A stretch of DNA of 64,000 nt from an uncultured Acidobacteriia bacterium. GTDB taxonomy: Bacteria > Acidobacteriota > Terriglobia > Bryobacterales > Bryobacteraceae. Within the stretch, counting starts at the first letter, position 1. The number at the start of each line of letters is the position of its first letter. The stretch spans positions 45,049-109,048 of the forward strand of contig CAIKMJ010000006.1 in assembly GCA_903828455.1 (NCBI GenBank), read 5' to 3'. Below are positions 8,210 to 17,198 of the stretch, one piece after another. The position numbers were made by a program, and so were the translations under genes. A model generated the notes under the pieces. The model worked only from the letters and a program-made list of their open reading frames with translations, ran no database searches and had not been told where the DNA came from.

Positions 8210-9700
8210 ATGAAGAAGTTGTCGAGCCAGGTGAAATGGCGGCTAGCGGGCGGCGGGGCAGTGTTTGTCTGCCTCTGCGCAGCTTTACTCACGGCGCAGC
8301 AGGCGCAGGAGAGTTCGGACGCTGCAACCACGGTGACGGGACTGACACAGGTTCTGGCGCAGCCGACCGATCACTCGATTGTGCTGAACGTGCTGGCGCC
8401 GAACGATCTGGAATCGTACGTGGAATTTGGCACGGCACCGGGCAAGTATACGGGCAAGACGGCGGTGGCAAAGTCGAAGTCGCACACGCCGTTTGAGGTG
8501 GTGCTCGACAAGCTGAAGGCGAATACTCATTACTACTACCGGCTGCAGGCGCGCGAAACGGGCAAGACCGCGTACACGGCCGGCGACGAGTACAATTTCC
8601 AGACGGCGCGGCCGGCCAATACGCCGTTCGTGTTCGACGTGCAGGCGGATTCGCATCCCGAGCGCGTGAAGAACATGTTCGACGCCGATCTCTACATGCG
8701 GACGATGAAGAGCGTGCAGAAAGACAAGCCCGACTTCTACATCACGCTGGGCGACGACTTCAGCATCGACCAGGGAATGGCGCAGGTTACGCCGGTTTCG
8801 GTGGCGCAGGTCTACATCAATCAGCGCAAGTATCTGGGGATGGGCGGTTCCGGGGTGCCGGTGTTTCTGATCAACGGCGGGCATGAGTCGGCGGCGGGGT
8901 ATCTGCTCGATGGCACGCCGAACAATCCGGCGGTGTGGGCCGGTACGTCGCGGAATCGTTACTTCTCGCAGCCGGCGCCGAACAAGTTCTACTCGGGCGA
9001 TGCGGAGCCGATTGAATATGTTGGGCTGCCGCGCGATTACTATGCGTGGACATGGGGCGATGCGCTCTTCATCACACTCGATCCGTACTGGCATTCCAAG
9101 GTCATGTTCGGCACCGGCAACGGGCTGGGCAAGGACAAGGATTCCAAAAAGGTCAAAGACATGTGGGACATCACGCACGGCGAGGCGCAGTACAAGTGGC
9201 TGAAGAAGACGCTGTCGGAGAGCAAGGCAAAGTATAAGTTCATCTTTGCGCATCATGTGCTCGGTACCGACCGCGGCGGCGTGGAAATGGCCGAACTGTA
9301 CGAGTGGGGCGGCAAGACGCATGAGGGTGTGTGGGAGTTCGACAAGAAGCGGCCGGGCTGGGAGATGCCGATTCATCAGCTGATGGTGAAGTACGGCGTT
9401 TCGATCTTCTTCCAGGGGCACGATCACGTTTTCGTCCGCCAGGAAAAGGACGGCGTGGTGTATCAGGAGACGCCCAATCCGGCGAGTCCGTTCGAGACCG
9501 ATCCGCAGAATGGCGGCTGGCAGGATGCGTATAAGTCGGGCAAGCTTCTGCCGCCTTCGGGGCATCTGCGTGTGAGTGTGACGCCGGCGGAGACGAAGGT
9601 GGACTACGTGAAGTCGTGGCTGCCGAAGGATGAGACACCCGAGCATAAGCAGGACCAGGTGGACTTCACCTACAGCGTGAAGGCGCGGCCGAATCAGTAA
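8210..9700 (+). CDS. Secreted PAP-like metallophosphoesterase (GGHE variant)
   Basis: The 496-residue protein has a signal peptide to about residue 30, a fibronectin-III-like domain (about 45-135) and a calcineurin-like domain with D147-S-H149, G181-D-D183, H348-H349 and G403-H-D-H406. The third motif is GGHE at 223-226, with Gly in place of the metal-binding Asn. Shared signatures with the paralogs include VEFGTAPGKYTGKTA, VYINQRKYLG and TWGDALFITLDPYW. GGAAGGG precedes the ATG. The next phosphoesterase starts 31 bases downstream, so the two are probably co-transcribed. Phosphatase activity is inferred from the family, and reduced metal affinity is possible. Confidence 0.88.
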   Translation: MKKLSSQVKWRLAGGGAVFVCLCAALLTAQQAQESSDAATTVTGLTQVLAQPTDHSIVLNVLAPNDLESYVEFGTAPGKYTGKTAVAKSKSHTPFEVVLDKLKANTHYYYRLQARETGKTAYTAGDEYNFQTARPANTPFVFDVQADSHPERVKNMFDADLYMRTMKSVQKDKPDFYITLGDDFSIDQGMAQVTPVSVAQVYINQRKYLGMGGSGVPVFLINGGHESAAGYLLDGTPNNPAVWAGTSRNRYFSQPAPNKFYSGDAEPIEYVGLPRDYYAWTWGDALFITLDPYWHSKVMFGTGNGLGKDKDSKKVKDMWDITHGEAQYKWLKKTLSESKAKYKFIFAHHVLGTDRGGVEMAELYEWGGKTHEGVWEFDKKRPGWEMPIHQLMVKYGVSIFFQGHDHVFVRQEKDGVVYQETPNPASPFETDPQNGGWQDAYKSGKLLPPSGHLRVSVTPAETKVDYVKSWLPKDETPEHKQDQVDFTYSVKARPNQ

Positions 9701-9731
9701 GGAGCAGGAGATAGTTTTCCGAGGACGCAAG

Positions 9732-11228
9732 ATGAAGCAAATATCCAAACAGACGAAGTGGCGGATCGCGGGCGGGACCGCGGTGGCGGCGTGCCTTTGT
9801 GGAGCGCTGCTGACAGCGCAGCAGGCACAGGAAAGCGCGGACGCGGCGACGACGGTGACGGAACTGTCGCAGGTGCTGGGACGGCCGACGGATCACTCGA
9901 TTACGGTGAATGTGCTGGCTCCGAACGACCTCGAATCGTATGTGGAGTACGGTACGGCAGCCGGGAAGTATTCGGGCAAGAGCGCCGTGGCGAAATCGAA
10001 GGCAAAGACTCCGGTTGAAGTCACGATGGATAAGCTGAAGCCGAACACGCATTACTACTACCGGCTGCGCTATCGCGAGAACGGCAAGGGTGCCTACGCC
10101 ACGGGAACGCAGTACGAGTTCCAGACGCAGCGGCCGCCGGGCAGCACGTTCGTTTTCGACGTGCAGTCCGATTCGCACCCCGAGCGACTGGTCCGTATGT
10201 TCGACGCCGAACTTTATGCGCGGACGATGGCGAGCGTGCGGAAAGACAAGCCCGATTTCTATATCACGATGGGCGACGATTTCAGCGTGGACGAAATGAA
10301 GGAGCCGCTGACGCCGGTCAATGTGGCGCAGATCTACATCAACCAGCGCAAGTATCTGGGGATGGACGGCAGTTCGACGCCGATCTTCCTCGTGAACGGC
10401 AACCACGAACAGGCGGCGAAGTATCTGCTGGACGGCACACCGAACAATGTTGCGGTATGGGCAGGCAATGCGCGCAACCGTTACTATCCGAATCCGGCTC
10501 CGGACAGCTTCTATACGGGCGACGCGGAGCCGCCGGTGCAGTTCATCGGCCAGTTGCGCGATTACTATGCGTTCACGTGGGGCGATGCGCTGTTCATCGG
10601 CATCGATCCGTACTGGCATTCCGATGACGTGGTGGATAACCGGCTGGGCGAAGGTCCGAACGCCGGGCAGAAGAAGGAAGGGCCGCGGGTTCGCGACCAG
10701 TGGAAGATCACGCACGGCGAAGCGCAGTACCGCTGGCTGCAGAAGACGCTTTCCGAAAGCAAGGCGAAGTACAAGTTCATGTTCGCGCACCACGTGCTCG
10801 GCACCGGGCGCGGCGGCACGGACATGGCCGAACTGTTCGAATGGGGCGGAAAGAATCAGCAGGGCGTTTGGGAGTTTGACAAGAAGCGCCCGGGCTGGGA
10901 GCTGCCCATTCACCAGATGATGGTGAAGTACGGGGTTTCGATCTTCTTCCAGGGCCACGATCATCTGTTCGTGCGGCAGCAGAAGGATGGCGTGGTGTAT
11001 CAGGAGACGCCGACGCCGGCCGATCCGAATTACGCCAGTCCGAATGACAACCAATACAAGGGCGGCGATCATTTCCCGGCCGCCGGGCACATCCGCGTGA
11101 CGATTTCTCCGCAGAATGCAAAAGTGGAGTACGTGCGGTCGTGGATGCCGAAGGATGAGAAGAACGGGCATAAGCAGGACGAAGTGGCCTTCGCTTATAC
11201 CGTGGCGCCGGGCAAGGCGAACCAGTAA
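9732..11228 (+). CDS. Secreted PAP-like metallophosphoesterase (complete motifs)
   Basis: The 498-residue protein is the closest relative of its upstream neighbour and has the same signal peptide and domain plan. All five metal-site motifs are complete: D147-S-H149, G181-D-D183, G223-N-H-E226, FAHH in the fourth block and GHDH in the fifth. The pair 8210/9732 thus combines one copy with and one without the motif-III Asn. GAGGA precedes the ATG. It is convergent with the amidohydrolase gene, with a strong hairpin between them. Export and hydrolysis of phosphoesters are the likely role. Confidence 0.9.
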   Translation: MKQISKQTKWRIAGGTAVAACLCGALLTAQQAQESADAATTVTELSQVLGRPTDHSITVNVLAPNDLESYVEYGTAAGKYSGKSAVAKSKAKTPVEVTMDKLKPNTHYYYRLRYRENGKGAYATGTQYEFQTQRPPGSTFVFDVQSDSHPERLVRMFDAELYARTMASVRKDKPDFYITMGDDFSVDEMKEPLTPVNVAQIYINQRKYLGMDGSSTPIFLVNGNHEQAAKYLLDGTPNNVAVWAGNARNRYYPNPAPDSFYTGDAEPPVQFIGQLRDYYAFTWGDALFIGIDPYWHSDDVVDNRLGEGPNAGQKKEGPRVRDQWKITHGEAQYRWLQKTLSESKAKYKFMFAHHVLGTGRGGTDMAELFEWGGKNQQGVWEFDKKRPGWELPIHQMMVKYGVSIFFQGHDHLFVRQQKDGVVYQETPTPADPNYASPNDNQYKGGDHFPAAGHIRVTISPQNAKVEYVRSWMPKDEKNGHKQDEVAFAYTVAPGKANQ

Positions 11229-11251
11229 GTATCAGTCAGAAACGGGACTGC

Positions 11252-11297
11252 GCGAGGCTGAATCGACCTGCGACGTTGCGGGCCGGTTCAGCCTCGC
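11252..11297. terminator. Hairpin between convergent genes
   Basis: Perfect 11-bp arms gcgaggctgaa (11252-11262) and ttcagcctcgc (11287-11297) lie between the convergent phosphoesterase and amidohydrolase genes. There is no T-run on either side, so its use as a terminator for both is inferred from position. Confidence 0.6.
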
Positions 11298-11311
11298 TGC
11301 ATTTCCGGCGG

Positions 11312-12274
11312 TCAGAGCTTCAGCAGGTTTTCGGCATTGCGGTGGGTGAGCTTCGCCATATCATCCGGGCTGATGGAGAGGCCGTCGAGAAATTTTCGCC
11401 CCTGATCGTTGGAACTGAACGGGTAGTCGACGGAGAAGAGGATGCGGTCGATGCCCACCACCTGCAGGGCGCACAGAAACGGCGGGTTGGTGAAGTAACC
11501 GCTGGTGGTGATCCAGAAGTTATCGCAGAAGTATTCCGAGATGCGGCGCTGCAGACTGGGGTTTCCCCGGCCCATGGCCATTTCGGCGCGGGCGATGGAG
11601 AACGGCAGGTTCTCGCCCATGTGGCCGATGATCATTTTCAGGCGGGGGAAGCGATCGAACAGGCCGGTGACAATCATACGCAGACTGTGCATGCCGGTCT
11701 CCACGTGCCAGCCCCAGCCGGAGGTGGCGAGGAAGAAGCCGAGCGCGCCGGGCAGTCCGCTGTAATAGGCCTCCATGACGGCGGGCGGCGGCGGGGCGGG
11801 GTGAAGGTAGACCGGAACGTCGAGCGCCTGAGCGGCTTCGAAGACCGGGGAGAAGCGGGGATCGTCGAGAAACCGGCCGTTAAAGGTTCCGCTGAGCATC
11901 AGGCCTTTGGCGCCCAGTTGGCGGACAGCGCGTTCCAGTTCCGCGGCGGCCTTTTCGGGTTCGTGCAGCGCCACGGTGGCGAAGGCGGCAAAGCGGCCGG
12001 GATGGGCCTGGACGGCGGCGGCCATGCGGTCATTGGCGTCGCGAACCAGCGCATTGGCAGCGTCGGAATCGAGGCGGTCCACCGTGTTGGCGGAAAGAGA
12101 GAGCACCTGGAGATCGATCCCTGCCGCGTCCATATCGGCAATGCGCCCATCGCCCACGTCGAGAAGCTTCGCGCCGAGACTGCGCAGGTAATCGGAAGCC
12201 GGGGTGCCGGGCATCCGCGCGGCGGCCGCTATATCGGGCGTGGTGATGTGTTCTTCGAGTGCAATGATGCGCAT
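11312..12274 (-). CDS. Amidohydrolase family protein (ACMSD / gamma-resorcylate decarboxylase type)
   Basis: The 320-residue cytosolic protein starts MRIIALEEHI, with the E-x-H that many members of the amidohydrolase-2 family carry instead of H-x-H. YLHPAPPPP, MIIGHMGENLPF and the FSVDYPF Asp motif follow in the usual order. Such enzymes use a divalent metal to decarboxylate or hydrolyse aromatic acids. A TTG five codons upstream (12289) is open, but ATG at 12274 gives the standard family start. It stands alone between two phosphoesterase groups. The substrate is not predictable; a hydroxybenzoate-type acid is possible given the aromatic genes at 39-46 kb. Confidence 0.85.
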   Translation of the reverse strand: MRIIALEEHITTPDIAAAARMPGTPASDYLRSLGAKLLDVGDGRIADMDAAGIDLQVLSLSANTVDRLDSDAANALVRDANDRMAAAVQAHPGRFAAFATVALHEPEKAAAELERAVRQLGAKGLMLSGTFNGRFLDDPRFSPVFEAAQALDVPVYLHPAPPPPAVMEAYYSGLPGALGFFLATSGWGWHVETGMHSLRMIVTGLFDRFPRLKMIIGHMGENLPFSIARAEMAMGRGNPSLQRRISEYFCDNFWITTSGYFTNPPFLCALQVVGIDRILFSVDYPFSSNDQGRKFLDGLSISPDDMAKLTHRNAENLLKL

Positions 12275-12392
12275 TCGCACATGATACAAAACACTGACCT
12301 GAAACGGGATGCGCCACGTTTTGTCGACGAAACTTTACACGGCCGAAGCGCCTCCCGTAACCCGATTTATGATACATTCTGGCGAGATACCT

Positions 12393-13823
12393 ATGACCAG
12401 GACCACACGCTGTACCGCCGCAGGCGCCGCGCTGCTTGCAGCCGCATTGGCATTTGCACAGACCGGCCTCGGCACGCATACGCGGGCCACGAACGATCCG
12501 GTGTTTATCGCGCAGGAGATGCTCGGCCGGCCGACGGATACGACGGTGACGATCAATGCGTCGTCGTTTAAGAATCTGGAAGTCTATTACGAATACGGCA
12601 CGAAATCGGGTGAATACACCGGCAAGACCGCGATAGCGAAAGCGACCGGCGGCGAACCGCTCAACGTTCTGGTCGACAAGCTGAAACCGAACACACAATA
12701 TTTTTACCGGATGCGGTATCGCGAAGCCGCCGCCGCGACGTTCAGCACGCGCGACGAGCACACCTTCCATACAGCGCGCCCTGCCGGGAGCACGTTTACT
12801 TTTGTGGCCCAGTTCGATCCGCATCTGGACGATAACACCGACGATGCGACTTACAAACTAAGTTTGCAGAACATGGTGCAGGACAAGCCGGATTTCATCA
12901 TCGACGACGGCGACAACTTCTTCGTCGACAAACTTAACCCGCTGACCAGAGAGAATGTAGAGAAACGAATTCAGCTGCAGCGTTCTTACTACGACATTCT
13001 GACGCACTCGACTGCGATGTTTCTCGCGCTGGGCGGGCATGAAGGCGAGACCAACCGCCGCCTGAACGGAACCGCGGAAAACCTGGCCGTGTGGGACACG
13101 GTGCTGCGCAAAAAGTACATTCCGAATCCCGACCCCAACGGCTTCTACACCGGCAGCACGAAGGATTATCCGTTTGTCGGCGTGCGTGAAGCCAACTATG
13201 CCTGGACGTGGGGCGACGCGCTCTTTATCGTGCTGGATCCTTACTGGAACGCACCCCAGGCTCCGGAGCAGGCCGGCGACTGGTCGCTGACGCTGGGCAA
13301 GGAACAATACGACTGGCTGAAGAAGACGCTGGAGACGAGCAACGCGAAATTCAAGTTCGTGTTTTCGCACCATCTCGTCGGTGGACGCCAGATGGAAGGC
13401 GGCGCACGCGGCGGCATTGAAGTCGCGAAGTATCTGGAAAACGGCGGTTACAATCTTGACGATACGTGGGGGTTCGACAAAGCTCGTCCGGGCTGGGGCA
13501 AGCCGATTCACCAGTTACTGGTGGATAACAAGGCGACCATTTACTTCCACGGTCACGACCACACTTATGCGAAGCAGGATCTGGACGGACTTGTGTACCA
13601 GGCTGGTCCCCAGCCGAGCGCAAGCAAGACAGGCCTCGGCGACCGCGCCAAAATTTATAACTACACGCACGGGACCGTGCTGGGTTACACCGGCTATCTG
13701 CGCGTCACGGTTTCGCCCGCTGATGTGAAGGTGGACTATGTGACGACATGGCTGCCGTCACTCGAAAATGCCACGCAGAAGAACCGCATGGTTGCGGATA
13801 CTTACACAATCAAGGCCCGCTAA
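12393..13823 (+). CDS. Secreted PAP-like metallophosphoesterase, second subfamily (GGHE variant)
   Basis: Read from ATG 12393, the 476-residue protein has a signal peptide (MTRTTRCTAAGAALL..., to about residue 23), a PAP N-terminal domain (about 36-128) and a calcineurin-like domain with D142-P-H144, G173-D-N175, H326-H327 and G387-H-D-H390. The third motif is GGHE at 214-217, lacking the Asn ligand. It belongs to a second subfamily with the genes at 13846 and 15516, marked by QFDPH and EVYYEYGTKSG. An upstream ATG (12309) is open but would put 28 residues before the signal peptide. It is the first gene of a four-gene run ending at 18290. Confidence 0.87.
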   Translation: MTRTTRCTAAGAALLAAALAFAQTGLGTHTRATNDPVFIAQEMLGRPTDTTVTINASSFKNLEVYYEYGTKSGEYTGKTAIAKATGGEPLNVLVDKLKPNTQYFYRMRYREAAAATFSTRDEHTFHTARPAGSTFTFVAQFDPHLDDNTDDATYKLSLQNMVQDKPDFIIDDGDNFFVDKLNPLTRENVEKRIQLQRSYYDILTHSTAMFLALGGHEGETNRRLNGTAENLAVWDTVLRKKYIPNPDPNGFYTGSTKDYPFVGVREANYAWTWGDALFIVLDPYWNAPQAPEQAGDWSLTLGKEQYDWLKKTLETSNAKFKFVFSHHLVGGRQMEGGARGGIEVAKYLENGGYNLDDTWGFDKARPGWGKPIHQLLVDNKATIYFHGHDHTYAKQDLDGLVYQAGPQPSASKTGLGDRAKIYNYTHGTVLGYTGYLRVTVSPADVKVDYVTTWLPSLENATQKNRMVADTYTIKAR

Positions 13824-13845
13824 TACAATCTGCCGAGGAAAGCAC

Positions 13846-15477
13846 ATGACAAGTCGACAAACAGTTGGAGTCGTGACCGGAAGTCTGCTGGGCATTACCG
13901 TAATCATGTGGGCGCAGTCAATCGATCCGAAAAATAAGGCGCAGTTTCCTTACAAAGAGGCAGCGGACCCGAAGTTGGTCATCGAACCGTATCACGGTGA
14001 AGGCAACATTACGCCGGGTGCCGGGAAGGGCGGCGATGAAGGGAAAAAGGGCGGCGACGCCGGCAAGAAGGGCGGCGGCGGGCAAGGTGGTGGCGAAGCC
14101 AGTCGCATGGGCTCGCGCGATCCGCTGTTCGTAGCTCAGGAAATGTTGGGGCGGCCAACCGATTCTGCCATCACGGTCAATGTGTCGGCGCGCAAAGATC
14201 TGGAAGTTTACTACGAATACGGAACACAATCGGGAAGCTATACGGCCAAAACAACGGCGGCAACGCACCCGGGGGGCGAACCGTTCAACGTGCTCGTCGA
14301 TAAGTTGAAGGCGAATACGGAATACTTTTACCGCATGCGCTACCGTGAGCCCGGAGCGGCGGAATTTGCTTCACGTCCCGAACATTCCTTCCACACCGCG
14401 CGACCCGCGGGCAGTACGTTCACCTTTGTTGCTCAGTTCGATCCGCATATGGGCGGAGACAGCAACACGGATGCCTATAAGCTGACGCTGAAGAAGATGC
14501 TGGCGGATCACCCGGACTTTATGATTGATCTCGGCGATAACTTCCAGTCCGACAGAATGCGGCCGCCGACGAAACCCGGCGTAGAAGCACGGGTTCAGTT
14601 ACTCCGCTCTTACTATGACCTGATCAACCATTCCGTCCCGTTGTATCTGGTGATGGGCAATCACGAAGGCGAATGGGGCAGGAATCTGGATGGTACGGCG
14701 GAAAATGTGGCGATTTACGATACGCTGGCGCGCAAACGGTACATTCCGAATCCGGAAGCGAACGGCTTTTACAGCGGCGGTGGCAAGCCCGAGCCGCTGG
14801 TCGGCTTGCGGCAGGCTTACTACGCATTCCAGTGGGGCGACGCGCTCTTCGTAGCGCTCGATCCTTACTGGTACCGCCCGCAGGGTGCCGAACAGGCCGG
14901 CGACTGGACCACCACGCTGGGCAAGGAACAGTACGAGTGGCTGAAGAAGACGCTGGAGTCGAGTCACGCAACTTATAAGTTCATCTTCTCGCACAATCTC
15001 ATTGGCGGCCTCGACATGCGGGGCCAGATGCGTGGCGGAATCGAAACGGTTAAGTATACCGAGATGGGCGGCTACAATTACGACGGCACGTGGGGCTGGG
15101 ACAAAGCGCGGCCGGGTTGGGCGATGCCGATTCATCCGATGCTGGTGGCCAATAATGCGAGCATCTGGTTCCACGGCCATGACCACCTGTATGCCAAGCA
15201 GGACCTCGACGGCATTGTCTATCAGGAGGGTCCGATGCCCGCGCGGGAAGGGCTCTTCGATGTGGCACCGACGCAGAAATACTACAATTATCTGCACGGT
15301 ACTGTTCTCGGCGGCAGCGGTTACATTCGCGTGCGGGTATCTCCCGGTGATGTGAAGGTCGATTACGTCCAGACTTATCTGCCGAGCGAGGAAGATGCTA
15401 AGCACAAAGATGGCATGATCGCCGATACTTACACGATTAAAGCCCGGAAGTCGAATCCCGCGGCGATGGCACATTAG
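13846..15477 (+). CDS. Secreted PAP-like metallophosphoesterase, second subfamily
   Basis: The 543-residue product has a short signal sequence (to about MWAQS), a conserved SIDPKNKAQFPYKEAADPK segment and a Gly/Lys-rich linker at about 57-88. A PAP N-terminal domain and a calcineurin-like domain follow, with D199-P-H201, G230-D-N232, G271-N-H-E274, H383 (FSHNL) and G444-H-D-H447. All metal motifs are present. GAGGAA lies 6 bases before the ATG, which is chosen over an open upstream start at 13768 inside the previous gene. It follows that gene by 22 bases and is very similar to the next gene, which points to recent tandem duplication. Confidence 0.9.
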   Translation: MTSRQTVGVVTGSLLGITVIMWAQSIDPKNKAQFPYKEAADPKLVIEPYHGEGNITPGAGKGGDEGKKGGDAGKKGGGGQGGGEASRMGSRDPLFVAQEMLGRPTDSAITVNVSARKDLEVYYEYGTQSGSYTAKTTAATHPGGEPFNVLVDKLKANTEYFYRMRYREPGAAEFASRPEHSFHTARPAGSTFTFVAQFDPHMGGDSNTDAYKLTLKKMLADHPDFMIDLGDNFQSDRMRPPTKPGVEARVQLLRSYYDLINHSVPLYLVMGNHEGEWGRNLDGTAENVAIYDTLARKRYIPNPEANGFYSGGGKPEPLVGLRQAYYAFQWGDALFVALDPYWYRPQGAEQAGDWTTTLGKEQYEWLKKTLESSHATYKFIFSHNLIGGLDMRGQMRGGIETVKYTEMGGYNYDGTWGWDKARPGWAMPIHPMLVANNASIWFHGHDHLYAKQDLDGIVYQEGPMPAREGLFDVAPTQKYYNYLHGTVLGGSGYIRVRVSPGDVKVDYVQTYLPSEEDAKHKDGMIADTYTIKARKSNPAAMAH

Positions 15478-15515
15478 TACTTCCCGGAACGACAGTAGAA
15501 AGGAAATTATCAGGT

Positions 15516-17165
15516 ATGACAAATGGACAGAAGCTGGGAATCGCAGCCGGCGGCGTGCTCTGTGTCGCAGCATATTTAGGCGCGCAGGCAATCGATCCGA
15601 AAAACACATCGCAGTTCGCTTACAAAGAAGCTGCCGACCCGAAGCTGGTGATTGAGTCCTACCATCCGGTGGGCAATCTCAACGTGGGCGCTGGCAAGAA
15701 GGGCGAGGCTGCAGGCAAAAAGGAAAAAGGCGCGGACGGAGGAAATAATGGCGACGGCGCCGGCTTCCCTTACGAAGGCAACGATCCCAAGACGCTGGGC
15801 GCGATCGATCCCTTGTTCTTTGCGCAGGAGATTCTGGGACGCCCGACCGGCGACTCAATGACCATCAATCTGGCGGCGCACAAGAATCTGGAAGTTTATT
15901 GCGAATACGGCACCAAGGCGGGAAGTTACACGGCCAGGACCACTCCCGCTACACACCCTGGCGGCGAGCCGTTCAATGTTTTGATCGAAAAACTGAAGCC
16001 GAACACGGAATATTTTTACCGTGTGCGCTACAAGGAACCCGGCGCGAAGGAATTTTCCGTGCGCCCCGAACATTCCTTCCACACGGCACGCGCCGCAGGC
16101 AGCACATTTACGTTCGTGGCTCAGTTCGACCCGCATCTGGCGGCAGGTAACGATCTGGATGCTTACAAGCTGACGCTGAAGAAGATGCTGGCCGATAAGC
16201 CGGACATGATGTTCGATCTGGGCGATAACTTCCAGTCCGACAGAATGCGTCCGCCGACGAAGACCGGCGTCGAAGCGCGCGTGCAGTTACTTCGCTCTTA
16301 CTACGATCTGATCAACCATTCGGTGCCGCTGTATATGGTGATGGGTAACCACGAAGGGGAGTGGGGCCGGAATCTGAACGGCACGCCGGAAAACGTGGCG
16401 ATCTATGACACGCTGGCCCGCAAGCGCTACATCCCGAATCCGGAAGCCAACGGTTTTTACACTGGCGGCGGCAAGCCGGAGCCGCTGGTGGGACTGCGGC
16501 AGGCTTACTACGCTTTCGAGTGGGGCGACGCGCTGTTCGTGGCGCTCGATCCGTACTGGTATCAGCCGCAGGGCGCCGAGGCGAAGGGCGACTGGCAAAC
16601 AACGCTGGGCAAGGAACAATACGACTGGCTGAAGAAGACTCTGGAATCGAGCCACGCGACTTATAAGTTCATCTTCTCGCACAACCTGATCGGCGGCCTG
16701 GATATGAAGGGTTCCATGCGGGGCGGCATCGAAACGGTGAAGTACACCGAAATGGGCGGTTACAACTACGACGGTACGTGGGGCTGGGACAAGGCTCGTC
16801 CGGGCTGGGCCACGCCGCTGCATCCGTTGATGGTGGCCAACAACGCCACGATCTGGTTCCATGGCCACGATCATCTTTATGCGAAGCAGGATCTGGACGG
16901 CATGGTTTATCAGGAAGGCCCCATGCCGGCCCGCGAAGGCAAGTTCGATGCCTCGCCGACGGCGAAGACTTACAACTACCTGCACGGCACGGTCCTGGGC
17001 GGCAGCGGATACATTCGCGTCCGCGTTTCGCCGGGCGATGTGAAGGTCGATTACGTCCAGACGTATCTTCCCCGCGAGGAAGATGCAACGCACAAAGACG
17101 GCATGATCGCCGACACTTACACGATTAAGGCGCGAAAGACCAATCCGGCAGTGGCTGCGCGATAA
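15516..17165 (+). CDS. Secreted PAP-like metallophosphoesterase, second subfamily
   Basis: The 549-residue protein is nearly co-linear with the product of the preceding gene: signal sequence (to about LGAQA), the AIDPKNTSQFAYKEAADPK segment, a Gly/Lys/Asp-rich linker (about 58-88), PAP N-terminal domain, then D205-P-H207, G236-D-N238, G277-N-H-E280, FSHNL and FHGHDH motifs. All expected metal ligands are present. The linker differs most between the two copies, while the catalytic half is almost the same. It lies 38 bases after its neighbour and 33 bases before a propeller gene on the same strand. Confidence 0.9.
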   Translation: MTNGQKLGIAAGGVLCVAAYLGAQAIDPKNTSQFAYKEAADPKLVIESYHPVGNLNVGAGKKGEAAGKKEKGADGGNNGDGAGFPYEGNDPKTLGAIDPLFFAQEILGRPTGDSMTINLAAHKNLEVYCEYGTKAGSYTARTTPATHPGGEPFNVLIEKLKPNTEYFYRVRYKEPGAKEFSVRPEHSFHTARAAGSTFTFVAQFDPHLAAGNDLDAYKLTLKKMLADKPDMMFDLGDNFQSDRMRPPTKTGVEARVQLLRSYYDLINHSVPLYMVMGNHEGEWGRNLNGTPENVAIYDTLARKRYIPNPEANGFYTGGGKPEPLVGLRQAYYAFEWGDALFVALDPYWYQPQGAEAKGDWQTTLGKEQYDWLKKTLESSHATYKFIFSHNLIGGLDMKGSMRGGIETVKYTEMGGYNYDGTWGWDKARPGWATPLHPLMVANNATIWFHGHDHLYAKQDLDGMVYQEGPMPAREGKFDASPTAKTYNYLHGTVLGGSGYIRVRVSPGDVKVDYVQTYLPREEDATHKDGMIADTYTIKARKTNPAVAAR

Positions 17166-17198
17166 CTTTCGCTAAAAGTCTGAACAGAGGAAAAACCA

